A stretch of 37,639 nucleotides of DNA from NCBI GenBank assembly GCA_018266395.1, contig JAFEAM010000013.1, positions 15,727 through 53,365 of the forward strand, in the 5' to 3' direction. This DNA is from Bacteroidota bacterium (GTDB taxonomy: Bacteria > Bacteroidota > Bacteroidia > Cytophagales > Cyclobacteriaceae). The position numbers and the translations under genes are program-made. The notes under the pieces were generated by a model. That model was not told where the DNA came from. It made no database searches and saw only the letters and a list, made by a program, of their open reading frames with translations. Shown here piece by piece: positions 1-6,403 of the stretch (position 1 is its first letter; every line of letters starts with the position of its first letter).

Positions 1-59
1 ACTTTTGCATAGTTCTTACCGTCCGACTTCTTTAATGATGCAACAACTTTCTTTGCCAT
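1..59 (-). CDS. DUF4295 family small protein (partial, N-terminus only)
   Basis: Reading the minus strand from an ATG at 59-57 gives MAKKVVASLKKSDGKNYAKV before the window edge cuts it off. This matches the start of the roughly 50-residue DUF4295 proteins, basic Bacteroidota proteins nearly always encoded directly after the genes for ribosomal proteins L28 and L33. That is its position here, 2 nt after the rpmG stop. Its function is not established; the context implies a ribosome-associated role, which is inference. The rest lies outside the window. Confidence 0.85.
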   Translation of the reverse strand, partial: MAKKVVASLKKSDGKNYAK

Positions 60-61
60 GG

Positions 62-244
62 TTACTTAATTTCTTTGTGAACAGTGTACTTCTTCAATAC
101 CGGATTGTATTTCTTCAATTCAATGCGTTCGGTAGTGTTCTTGCGGTTCTTGGTGGTGATATAGCGACTCATGCCAGGGAGACCTGTAGCCTTGTGCTCA
201 GTGCACTCCAGAATCACCTGAATACGATTTCCTTTTTTTGCCAT
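62..244 (-). CDS. rpmG: 50S ribosomal protein L33
   Basis: This 60-residue basic protein begins [18 protein letters not shown] and ends in a Lys/Tyr-rich tail ([17 protein letters not shown]). This is the L33 pattern of a small protein of the large subunit located near the tRNA exit site. The usual C-x-x-C zinc pairs of C+ L33 are absent (a single Cys near residue 14), so it is of the zinc-free type. It sits 21 nt after rpmB and 2 nt before the DUF4295 gene and is surely co-transcribed with them from the promoter at 541-573. Confidence 0.95.
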   Translation of the reverse strand: MAKKGNRIQVILECTEHKATGLPGMSRYITTKNRKNTTERIELKKYNPVLKKYTVHKEIK

Positions 245-265
245 GGTTCGGAGCTTTAAAGTTGA

Positions 266-502
266 TTAAACGGCCATTCCTTTTGCGCGTGCTTCCTTCA
301 GCACCGTAGAAATACCCTTGTTGTTGATGGTCTTCAGCGCCTTGGCAGACACTTTCAGGGTCACCCACTTATTCTCCTCCGGAATGAAGAAGCGTTTCGT
401 TTGAAGATTCGGATAGAACTTCCGCTTGGTCTTGTTATTCGCGTGAGAAACCTTATTTCCAATCTGGGGACGCTTTCCGGTGATTTCACAAACCCTTGCC
501 AT
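266..502 (-). CDS. rpmB: 50S ribosomal protein L28
   Basis: This 78-residue protein has the L28 signature: [27 protein letters not shown] at the start, and the core with [21 protein letters not shown]. It is a structural protein of the large ribosomal subunit. Length is normal for the family. It is the first gene of the rpmB-rpmG-DUF4295 cluster. A consensus-like promoter (541-573) and a small hairpin in the leader (520-537) lie just upstream. Confidence 0.96.
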   Translation of the reverse strand: MARVCEITGKRPQIGNKVSHANNKTKRKFYPNLQTKRFFIPEENKWVTLKVSAKALKTINNKGISTVLKEARAKGMAV

Positions 503-519
503 ACTCTTTGATTTTTTGG

Positions 520-537
520 TCCTTTTCTTAAAAAGGA
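520..537 (-). promoter_or_regulatory. Hairpin in the rpmB leader
   Basis: Bases 520-526 (TCCTTTT) and 531-537 (AAAAGGA) pair perfectly over 7 bp around a 4-base loop. The hairpin falls at or just after the transcription start expected from the -7 element at 541-548, so it would form the very 5' end of the rpmB mRNA. It could stabilise the transcript or serve in feedback control of L28; neither is shown. Confidence 0.45.
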
Positions 538-540
538 GTG

Positions 541-573
541 CAAATATCGTGAAGATGCCCCTAATAATCCAAA
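541..573 (-). promoter_or_regulatory. Promoter of rpmB-rpmG-DUF4295
   Basis: On the minus strand TTTG (573-570) is followed after 21 nt by GATATTTG (548-541). This fits the Bacteroidota primary sigma factor pattern TTTG-N19-21-TAnnTTTG with one mismatch. The same ten bases GATATTTGCA form the -7 region ahead of rpmH at the other end of the window, which strengthens the call. Confidence 0.7.
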
Positions 574-640
574 GCAGGCCATAAAATTGTGAAAAGGCGC
601 GAATAGGCTGTTTTGAGGGGCATAAGGCTATAAAGCAGGA

Positions 641-661
641 AAGCCCGCCAAAGCGGGCCTT
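641..661 (-). terminator. Hairpin terminator after the 682-2358 gene
   Basis: GCCCGC (643-648) pairs with GCGGGC (653-658) around CAAA, extended by A/T pairs with one bulge. In the minus direction the stem is followed by TTTCCTGCTTT, a moderately U-rich tail. It lies about 20 nt past the stop codon at 682, where a rho-independent terminator is expected. Confidence 0.7.
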
Positions 662-681
662 CCATCAGGAGTGGGTGGATT

Positions 682-2358
682 CTACTCCAAGACCACCTTT
701 CCAAACCATAAAACCTTGCCAGGCTTGTCGGTACCCAGGTATACAATTGCGTTGTCTTCCTTGATTGGAAGGATTCCGTGGCGCCTGTGGAGATAATAGG
801 TTGGTTTGTCCTTCACCAGTCCAAACTGCACAAAGTCTCCTATTTCACCGCTCTTTGCGTCAATGCGGGCAACGCTGGGGTAAAGGAGGGCCCGTGTGAT
901 TTTACGATCACCTTCTTTTTCATCTGCAAACCCATTCATTTCATAGATGGTCCAATAAAAGCATCCCTTTCCAATACTGCCCCACATACCCGTAGGAGCA
1001 TAGGTTGCAGACTTTTGATTCTCTTCTCTTCTAACGCCGTATTGTGATAACAACACACCTTGATTGTCAAAGTGGAACATAATGGGATCACGATACGATC
1101 TTCTTCTTACTTTATTCTGGGTGACCCACTCATAGTTCTGTCCGGCAATGACCACCGCACCATCGGGCAACAATTTTGCGAAGGCAAGTCGGATGCGTTT
1201 TCCGTCATAGGAGGGAGTCTTCTTTTGTGATGGAGGAGTTTTCAGTTTGGCGTCAAACTCATCAAGGTTGGTAGTGGTGAGGTATTCAATCTTCTGGTTG
1301 GTAATCTTGGCCATCTGGAAGAGTTTCCACTTCTTGTTTTCCACATTGGATTTGCTCATCACCTGATCATAGTACTTACCTTCATTCGCAGGCCCCATCA
1401 GGAAAATGGAATTCTCGGTATAAATAACTTGACGCACGTCCCAAACTGAAGCCTTCGTTTGAAGGGGTATTTTCTCAGTAATTACTCCGTTGTTATTGAT
1501 CCTCCAAAAAATATAGCTGTGCTCATCCGCATCAGCTTTTTTGCCAAGTGATGAGGCGGCAAAAAGAATGGCTATGTCACTGTTGCTGAGATTGCCATCA
1601 TCGTCCTCTGCTTCACCCCCCTCTTCTTCTTCCTCTCCTTCTTCTTCGTCGCCTGAATTATCATCATCGGCCGCCATTGGCATATAGCCGCTGTATACTA
1701 TTGTTTTGGGGTCATCGAACTTGGCCACATCGGTCAGTTTCATGTTTAGACTTTTGTCAATCATCATGAAACTGTATTCATTGGGGGTCGCATTTTTGCC
1801 TTTACCGCCAACCATAGCCAGTACTTCACCGGTTTCGTCATTTTCCCAACGCCTTACCAATGTATACTTGTTACCCATTTCATCTTTTGGCTTGATTTTC
1901 TCCAGCAGCTTTTTCTTCTTGTTGTATCCTCCGAAGAACCAGTCCCAGGTGTACGTGATTAGCTTCTTTTTGATGACGAAGGTACCTACGAGGTTGTTCT
2001 GAATGCTAATGCCCTCCACTGAGTATTCGTCACCATGTTTCTGGTATAACTTGTTGCGATAGTCTACTTCTGTTTCTTCTTCCACCTTGATGAACTTGTA
2101 GTCCTGGTCAAAGAAATAGTTCTGATAATTTACCTTGGAGCGCTTGTTGTTGGACTTTGCCCGGGTTACAAATGACAACATGGTCACTTTCGTAGCCGGG
2201 TCGTACTTTACCTCATCCAGATAGCCTTTCTTGGCTTGTTTGGTGATGGTGTAGGTACTTTCAATGGCCAGCTTCTGGGCAAACAGGCCAGTAACAGGCA
2301 ACATCCATATCAGGATCAATGTGCCGCCAATGAGTCTGGTAATTTTCATGATGTTCAT
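682..2358 (-). CDS. Secreted protein of unknown function with Glu/Asp-rich insert
   Basis: About 558 residues starting MNIMKITRLIGG. The open frame extends 15 codons further to 2403, but this start places a standard signal peptide (hydrophobic core, cleavage after GLFAQ) at the N-terminus. The mature part looks like beta-rich extracytoplasmic protein: alternating strands, many Lys/Tyr/Trp, and phrases such as VWDVRQVIYTENSIFLMGPANEGKYYD that suggest propeller-like blades. A low-complexity acidic stretch of roughly 30 residues (GDEEEGEEEEEGG and neighbours, coded near 1600-1680) splits the protein, followed by a DIAILFAASSLG segment. No catalytic motif, lipobox or T9SS sorting tail was seen. 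It is divergent from the OmpA-family gene at 2534. I do not recognise the family; periplasmic or outer-surface location is inferred. Confidence 0.75.
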   Translation of the reverse strand: MNIMKITRLIGGTLILIWMLPVTGLFAQKLAIESTYTITKQAKKGYLDEVKYDPATKVTMLSFVTRAKSNNKRSKVNYQNYFFDQDYKFIKVEEETEVDYRNKLYQKHGDEYSVEGISIQNNLVGTFVIKKKLITYTWDWFFGGYNKKKKLLEKIKPKDEMGNKYTLVRRWENDETGEVLAMVGGKGKNATPNEYSFMMIDKSLNMKLTDVAKFDDPKTIVYSGYMPMAADDDNSGDEEEGEEEEEGGEAEDDDGNLSNSDIAILFAASSLGKKADADEHSYIFWRINNNGVITEKIPLQTKASVWDVRQVIYTENSIFLMGPANEGKYYDQVMSKSNVENKKWKLFQMAKITNQKIEYLTTTNLDEFDAKLKTPPSQKKTPSYDGKRIRLAFAKLLPDGAVVIAGQNYEWVTQNKVRRRSYRDPIMFHFDNQGVLLSQYGVRREENQKSATYAPTGMWGSIGKGCFYWTIYEMNGFADEKEGDRKITRALLYPSVARIDAKSGEIGDFVQFGLVKDKPTYYLHRRHGILPIKEDNAIVYLGTDKPGKVLWFGKVVLE

Positions 2359-2533
2359 GGTTAAGGTGTTTTCAGAGATTAAAAATAGGGCAATGAATCT
2401 CATTCTGTTCTAACGAAAATAAAAATCCGTACTGCCACGGATATTGAAAATACCGGAGCGGGGGTATTTATTGCGTCAATTAAACGATTGAACTTTCGAA
2501 TTCAAGGCCTATCACCCACCCCAAACATTAGCC

Positions 2534-4468
2534 ATGAGGAACCTTTTAGTTTCCCTGTTGTTGCTGGTATCCACTTACCTGCATGCCCAGAAGTCCAAGA
2601 CGGTCGTTATGGACCGATCTGGGATATCCTATAACAAAGCAAAGGATCTCTACGACAAGGGGAAGTACGCTGACGCAATCCCCTACTATGAAGAGTATCT
2701 CCAAACCAACGGCGACAACCAGGACGCCCTTTATTATGCCGGGCTTTGCTACCGGTACTCCGGGAATCCTGAAAAAGCCATTGAACGCTTCGGAACGCTG
2801 AAGAAGCTTAACCCTGACTACTGGTCATGGTTCTATTATGAAGAAGGAATAGCTTTCAGTGACACGAAGCAGTTCGACCAGGCTGTAGAAAGCTTCAAGT
2901 CTTTTTTGAAAAGGTATCCTAACAACGCCAAGAATGCGATTTATCGCCACCAGGCCATGTACAAGATGGAGTATGCATCGCAACGGAAGGCATTGTTGGC
3001 CGAAAAGCCCCGAATGAAGGAACCCGTCAAACTTTCAACTACGGTAAATAGCCCATACCCTGATTACATGCCCATGCTCGACCCCACCGGCGAGAAATTG
3101 TATTTTACCTCCAAGAGACTGGGTGGCATCAGCACAGAGTCTTCAACGGTATCAGAGGGTGATGAAGATGTGTACTACATCGTGAAGTCAGGATCTGAAT
3201 GGGGTGCGCCGCAGTTGCTGCCTGAACCCATCAATTCAAACAGTCATGAAGGAGCAGAATGCTTCTCGGCCGATGGGCAGATGATGGTTTATACTGCATG
3301 CGGCAGAGACGGAGGCATAGGTAGTTGTGATCTTTATGTATCCACCCTGGATGGCAACCAATGGTCCGTCCCGGTCAACATGGGTAATGTCGTGAACAGT
3401 GCCGAGTGGGACTCGCAGCCCACCATATCATTCGATGGCAACAAAATCATCTTTGTTTCAAGTCGCCCTGGCGGATACGGATCAGAGGATCTCTACATGA
3501 TTGAGAAAAACCGTTTTGGCGAATGGGGCCCAGCGATGAACCTTGGCGGGGCCGTCAATACTCCATTCAGTGATGCATCACCTTTCCTCAGTCAGGACGG
3601 AAAGACGCTTTATTTTTCGTCGGCAGGCCATCCTGGTTACGGCGGGTATGACCTTTTCAAAACCGTTTTTGAAGATGGAAAATGGAGCACCCCTGTAAAT
3701 CTCGGGCAGCCACTGAACACGCCCAATGATGATGAGTATTTTACGATTGGTGGTTCTGGTGAAGTGGGATATTTTGCATCATCGCGGGGCGGGGGTACAC
3801 TTGATCTCTATCAGGTGGATATTCCGGAGGACATGCGTCCTCAACCAACGGTTGTGGTTCAGGGTGTTGTCACGAATGCCAAAACCGGGGATAGGGTTGG
3901 AGCTTATGTTTTAGTGGAGGATCTCAACACGGGAGAGATTATAGCGGTGAACAAGAGCAACAGCGCAACCGGAAAATACCTGGTGGTGTTGCCCGCCGGG
4001 AGAACTTATTCGGTGTCCGCAAACAAAGAAGCATTCTTTTTTCATTCAGAGCGATTTGATGTGCCCATCACATCCAAGTTCCAGGAAATTTCAAAGGACA
4101 TAGCTTTGAAGCCGATCGAGAAGGGCGCCAAAGTAGTCTTGAACAACATCTTCTTTGAGACTGGCAAGGCCACGCTTTCACCGCAAAGCCGCGTTGAACT
4201 CGGCAAAGCAATTGATCTGATGAAGACCAATCCAACCATGATCATTGAAGTGGGTGGTCATACCGACAATGTGGGCGACGATGCATCCAACATGAAACTG
4301 TCTCATGAGCGTGCCAAGGCGGTGCGGGAGTACCTGGTTAAGGGCGGGATTGATGGTGCAAGGATTCAAGCCAAAGGTTACGGGGAGTCCAACCCTGTCG
4401 CGACCAATGATACGGATGAAGGGCGTTCCGCCAATCGCCGGACAGAATTTATTATCCTCGAATTCTAG
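2534..4468 (+). CDS. OmpA-family protein with TPR, beta-propeller (PD40) and regulatory domain; PorE-like
   Basis: The 644-residue protein has a signal peptide (MRNLLVSLLLLVSTYLHAQ). TPR helices follow at about residues 28-130 (AKDLYDKGKYADAIPYYEEYL, ALYYAGLCYRYSGNPEKAIERF). Residues 160-440 hold PD40/WD40-like blades (GEKLYFTSKRLGG, GNKIIFVSSRPGGYGSEDLYM, GKTLYFSSAGHPGYGGYDLF). Next come a carboxypeptidase-regulatory-like domain (about 440-530) and a C-terminal OmpA_C peptidoglycan-binding domain. The last shows GHTDNVGDDASNMKLSHERA and NRRTEF, with the Asp and Arg that bind diaminopimelate. This domain order is that of PorE, a T9SS component linking the trans-envelope complex to peptidoglycan. 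Unlike lipoprotein members, the signal has no lipobox Cys. Several paralogues with this architecture are common per genome, so PorE identity is only possible; a peptidoglycan-anchored periplasmic role is well supported. Confidence 0.9.
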   Translation: MRNLLVSLLLLVSTYLHAQKSKTVVMDRSGISYNKAKDLYDKGKYADAIPYYEEYLQTNGDNQDALYYAGLCYRYSGNPEKAIERFGTLKKLNPDYWSWFYYEEGIAFSDTKQFDQAVESFKSFLKRYPNNAKNAIYRHQAMYKMEYASQRKALLAEKPRMKEPVKLSTTVNSPYPDYMPMLDPTGEKLYFTSKRLGGISTESSTVSEGDEDVYYIVKSGSEWGAPQLLPEPINSNSHEGAECFSADGQMMVYTACGRDGGIGSCDLYVSTLDGNQWSVPVNMGNVVNSAEWDSQPTISFDGNKIIFVSSRPGGYGSEDLYMIEKNRFGEWGPAMNLGGAVNTPFSDASPFLSQDGKTLYFSSAGHPGYGGYDLFKTVFEDGKWSTPVNLGQPLNTPNDDEYFTIGGSGEVGYFASSRGGGTLDLYQVDIPEDMRPQPTVVVQGVVTNAKTGDRVGAYVLVEDLNTGEIIAVNKSNSATGKYLVVLPAGRTYSVSANKEAFFFHSERFDVPITSKFQEISKDIALKPIEKGAKVVLNNIFFETGKATLSPQSRVELGKAIDLMKTNPTMIIEVGGHTDNVGDDASNMKLSHERAKAVREYLVKGGIDGARIQAKGYGESNPVATNDTDEGRSANRRTEFIILEF

Positions 4469-4532
4469 GAGCTGTGTAGTTGCTTCTGATGCCGATAATA
4501 TATGGCAGCACGAGTTTGTTAATAGTTTCAAT

Positions 4533-5063
4533 ATGGAGTACGCATTCTATAACAAACAGGGCAAAGAAAGGTCCTTCCGCCTGGATGACCACAGTTTTCT
4601 GGTGAGAGAGAGCAATGCCGAGCGGGCGATTTCCTATGCAAGTGTACTGGAGATCAGGATGTCCAGGTCAAGACACGAATTTAAGATGCAGGTATTGTCC
4701 GATGAAGAAGGAACGATAGATGTCTCAAGTATCTCCTATCCTGTTTCCGACAAACCTGTTGACCAGGCCACAGGCTATGCACTTTTTGCACGTGTTTTGC
4801 ATCGTCATCTTGTGGCCAAAAGCAAGGCAACATTCACATGCGGTGGTTCAATAGAAAGCATAATCAAATGCGTGGGTATTATCATTGTCCTCACTCTTAT
4901 CTCCTCCTCCGCACTGGACTACTTTGGTTTAAGGTTTATGAACCCTTACCTGCTGGCCGTATTGCTGATCCCACTGATCTTTGTCGGTTGCCTGGTTGTA
5001 AAGTTGGTGGAGTTGCCCAAAAATTATGATCCTGCACACATACCCTTGCAATTCCTGCCTTGA
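4533..5063 (+). CDS. Membrane protein of unknown function, two C-terminal TM segments
   Basis: This 176-residue protein starts at ATG 4533. The frame is open back into the end of the preceding gene, but that part is only an overlap shadow. Residues 1-105 form a beta-rich soluble domain (YNKQGKERSFRLDDHSFLV, SYASVLEIRMSRSRHEFKM) that resembles a PH-like fold by pattern. Two hydrophobic stretches follow (CVGIIIVLTLISSSALDYFG and YLLAVLLIPLIFVGCLVVKL). It lies 64 nt after the OmpA-family gene and immediately before the response regulator, so all three may be co-transcribed. I know no function for it. An inner-membrane protein with a cytoplasmic N-domain is the simplest reading. Confidence 0.7.
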   Translation: MEYAFYNKQGKERSFRLDDHSFLVRESNAERAISYASVLEIRMSRSRHEFKMQVLSDEEGTIDVSSISYPVSDKPVDQATGYALFARVLHRHLVAKSKATFTCGGSIESIIKCVGIIIVLTLISSSALDYFGLRFMNPYLLAVLLIPLIFVGCLVVKLVELPKNYDPAHIPLQFLP

Positions 5064-5104
5064 CATTTGCTGGTAAACCATCCGACTCTCTATTTTTAAC
5101 CCTT

Positions 5105-5743
5105 ATGAAGGGCGACAAAAGGGTGAAAGTGGTGTTGGCCGACGATCACCGGATTGTTCTCGATGGTCTGGTTTCTCTGCTTGAGAGCGACCCGGATTTT
5201 GTTGTACTGGCGGCTCTGGGCTCAGGTGAAGAAGTATTGGAATATCTGAAAAAGGACCTGCCGGATGTTCTGCTTACCGACTACAGTCTGCCTGGCATCT
5301 CCGGACTGGAGCTCACCCGAAAGGTCAAACGAGACTATCCTTCGGTCAGGGTTATTGCCCTGAGCATGCACGATGAAGCACATCTTGTAAAGGGGATTCT
5401 GAAAGAAGGCGTCGACGGTTACATCCTCAAGAACATACAGCAATCGGAACTGAAGAAGGCAATCAAACAGGTAATGCAGGGAATGCCTTACGTGAGCCCA
5501 GAAATAACAAAACTACTGGTGCACGACCTGCATCAACCTGAAGAAGAGGCCACCTTTCTGACCAGCCGCGAAACGGATGTCCTGCGCCTGATAGCCAGGG
5601 AATACTCCAACAAGCAGATTGCGGACGAACTTTTTATTTCTGAAAGAACGGTGGAAACCCACCGCAAGAATATCTTCCGTAAAACCCACACGAATAGCAT
5701 TGTCGGTCTTATCAAATACGCAATAGAAAAGAAACTGGTCTGA
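5105..5743 (+). CDS. NarL/FixJ-family response regulator (REC + LuxR HTH)
   Basis: 212 residues from ATG 5105; an upstream TTG at 5060 would add 15 unlikely residues overlapping the previous gene. The receiver domain (about 7-125) has the acidic pair D13-D14, phosphoacceptor D59 (LLTDYSLPG), the Ser of ALSMHDEA and the Lys of GYILKNI. The C-terminal LuxR-type helix-turn-helix (about 148-205) reads LTSRETDVLRLIAREYSNKQ and SERTVETHRKNIFRK. It is a two-component transcription factor, but no histidine kinase is adjacent, so its partner is unknown. The nearest genes upstream are the PH-like membrane protein and the OmpA protein, which may be part of the signal path or a regulon; that is inference. 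Confidence 0.93.
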   Translation: MKGDKRVKVVLADDHRIVLDGLVSLLESDPDFVVLAALGSGEEVLEYLKKDLPDVLLTDYSLPGISGLELTRKVKRDYPSVRVIALSMHDEAHLVKGILKEGVDGYILKNIQQSELKKAIKQVMQGMPYVSPEITKLLVHDLHQPEEEATFLTSRETDVLRLIAREYSNKQIADELFISERTVETHRKNIFRKTHTNSIVGLIKYAIEKKLV

Positions 5744-6400
5744 TCAGGATACGATTTCGTTCAGTTTATCCAGACCGAGGTTTTCAAAATCATCGATCAC
5801 AAAGTCAGCATCATACAACTCTTCTGCACTATGTGTGGTGGTGATGCCGATTACTTTGCAACCTGCAGCCTTGCCTGCTGCAATGCCAGAAAGAGAGTCT
5901 TCGATTACAATGCAATTGGATGGATCCATTTCAAGTGCAGCCGATGCCTTTAAATATATTTCCGGGTGGGGCTTGCCATTGGTTACAAATGTATCATCGA
6001 GGATGACGGGGAAGTATTTGCCTGTCTGCGTGAGCTCAAGGGTGTAGCTGACATTGGCCGGCGGCGCCGATGTGGCAACTGCCCTGGGAATACCTTGCTG
6101 GTCCAGCATTTCAAGAAATGACAAGAGACCTTTTACAGGTTTGCAGTGTGGACGGAAGATCTCCCTAAAAAGTCCTTCTTTTTCATCGGCGTATCTCCTG
6201 ATTTGTTCATTGGGAATGTTCCCGAACAGGTTAAGAAGCCATTGGCGGTTGGTTCTGCCGAAGATCCGCTCCTTCAGTTCCTGCTCACTTAATGTATAAC
6301 CATGCCGTGAAGCAAATTGTCTCAGAGAAATCTTGTGATAGGGATTGCTGTCGATGATTACGCCGTCCATATCGAAAATCACGGCAAATGGTTTGGTCAT
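5744..6400 (-). CDS. HAD-superfamily phosphatase, beta-phosphoglucomutase-like
   Basis: 218 residues with the four HAD motifs: I is FDMDGVIIDSNPYH (nucleophile D10, acid/base D12), II is AVATSAPPANV, III is the Lys in TNGKPHPEIYLKA, and IV is IVIEDSLSGIAAGKAAG. A helical cap lies between motifs I and II (about 18-85), as in subfamily IA beta-PGM / sugar-phosphate phosphatases. Substrate cannot be read from sequence; a small phosphorylated sugar is likely. The gene starts 3 nt after the stop of the FG-GAP protein gene, so it is probably co-transcribed with it. Its stop codon abuts that of the convergent response regulator (TGATCA at 5741-5746). Confidence 0.9.
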   Translation of the reverse strand: MTKPFAVIFDMDGVIIDSNPYHKISLRQFASRHGYTLSEQELKERIFGRTNRQWLLNLFGNIPNEQIRRYADEKEGLFREIFRPHCKPVKGLLSFLEMLDQQGIPRAVATSAPPANVSYTLELTQTGKYFPVILDDTFVTNGKPHPEIYLKASAALEMDPSNCIVIEDSLSGIAAGKAAGCKVIGITTTHSAEELYDADFVIDDFENLGLDKLNEIVS

Positions 6401-6403
6401 GGC

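Noticed and set aside
1600..1680. Simple-sequence repeat of CTTCTT/TCATCA type as a regulatory or microsatellite feature
   Set aside because: It is explained by Glu/Asp codons in the reading frame of the 682-2358 gene; kept only as a protein-level observation.
4305..4532. N-terminal extension of the 4533 membrane protein
   Set aside because: The extra codons lie inside the conserved OmpA_C domain of the preceding gene and read as a frame shadow.
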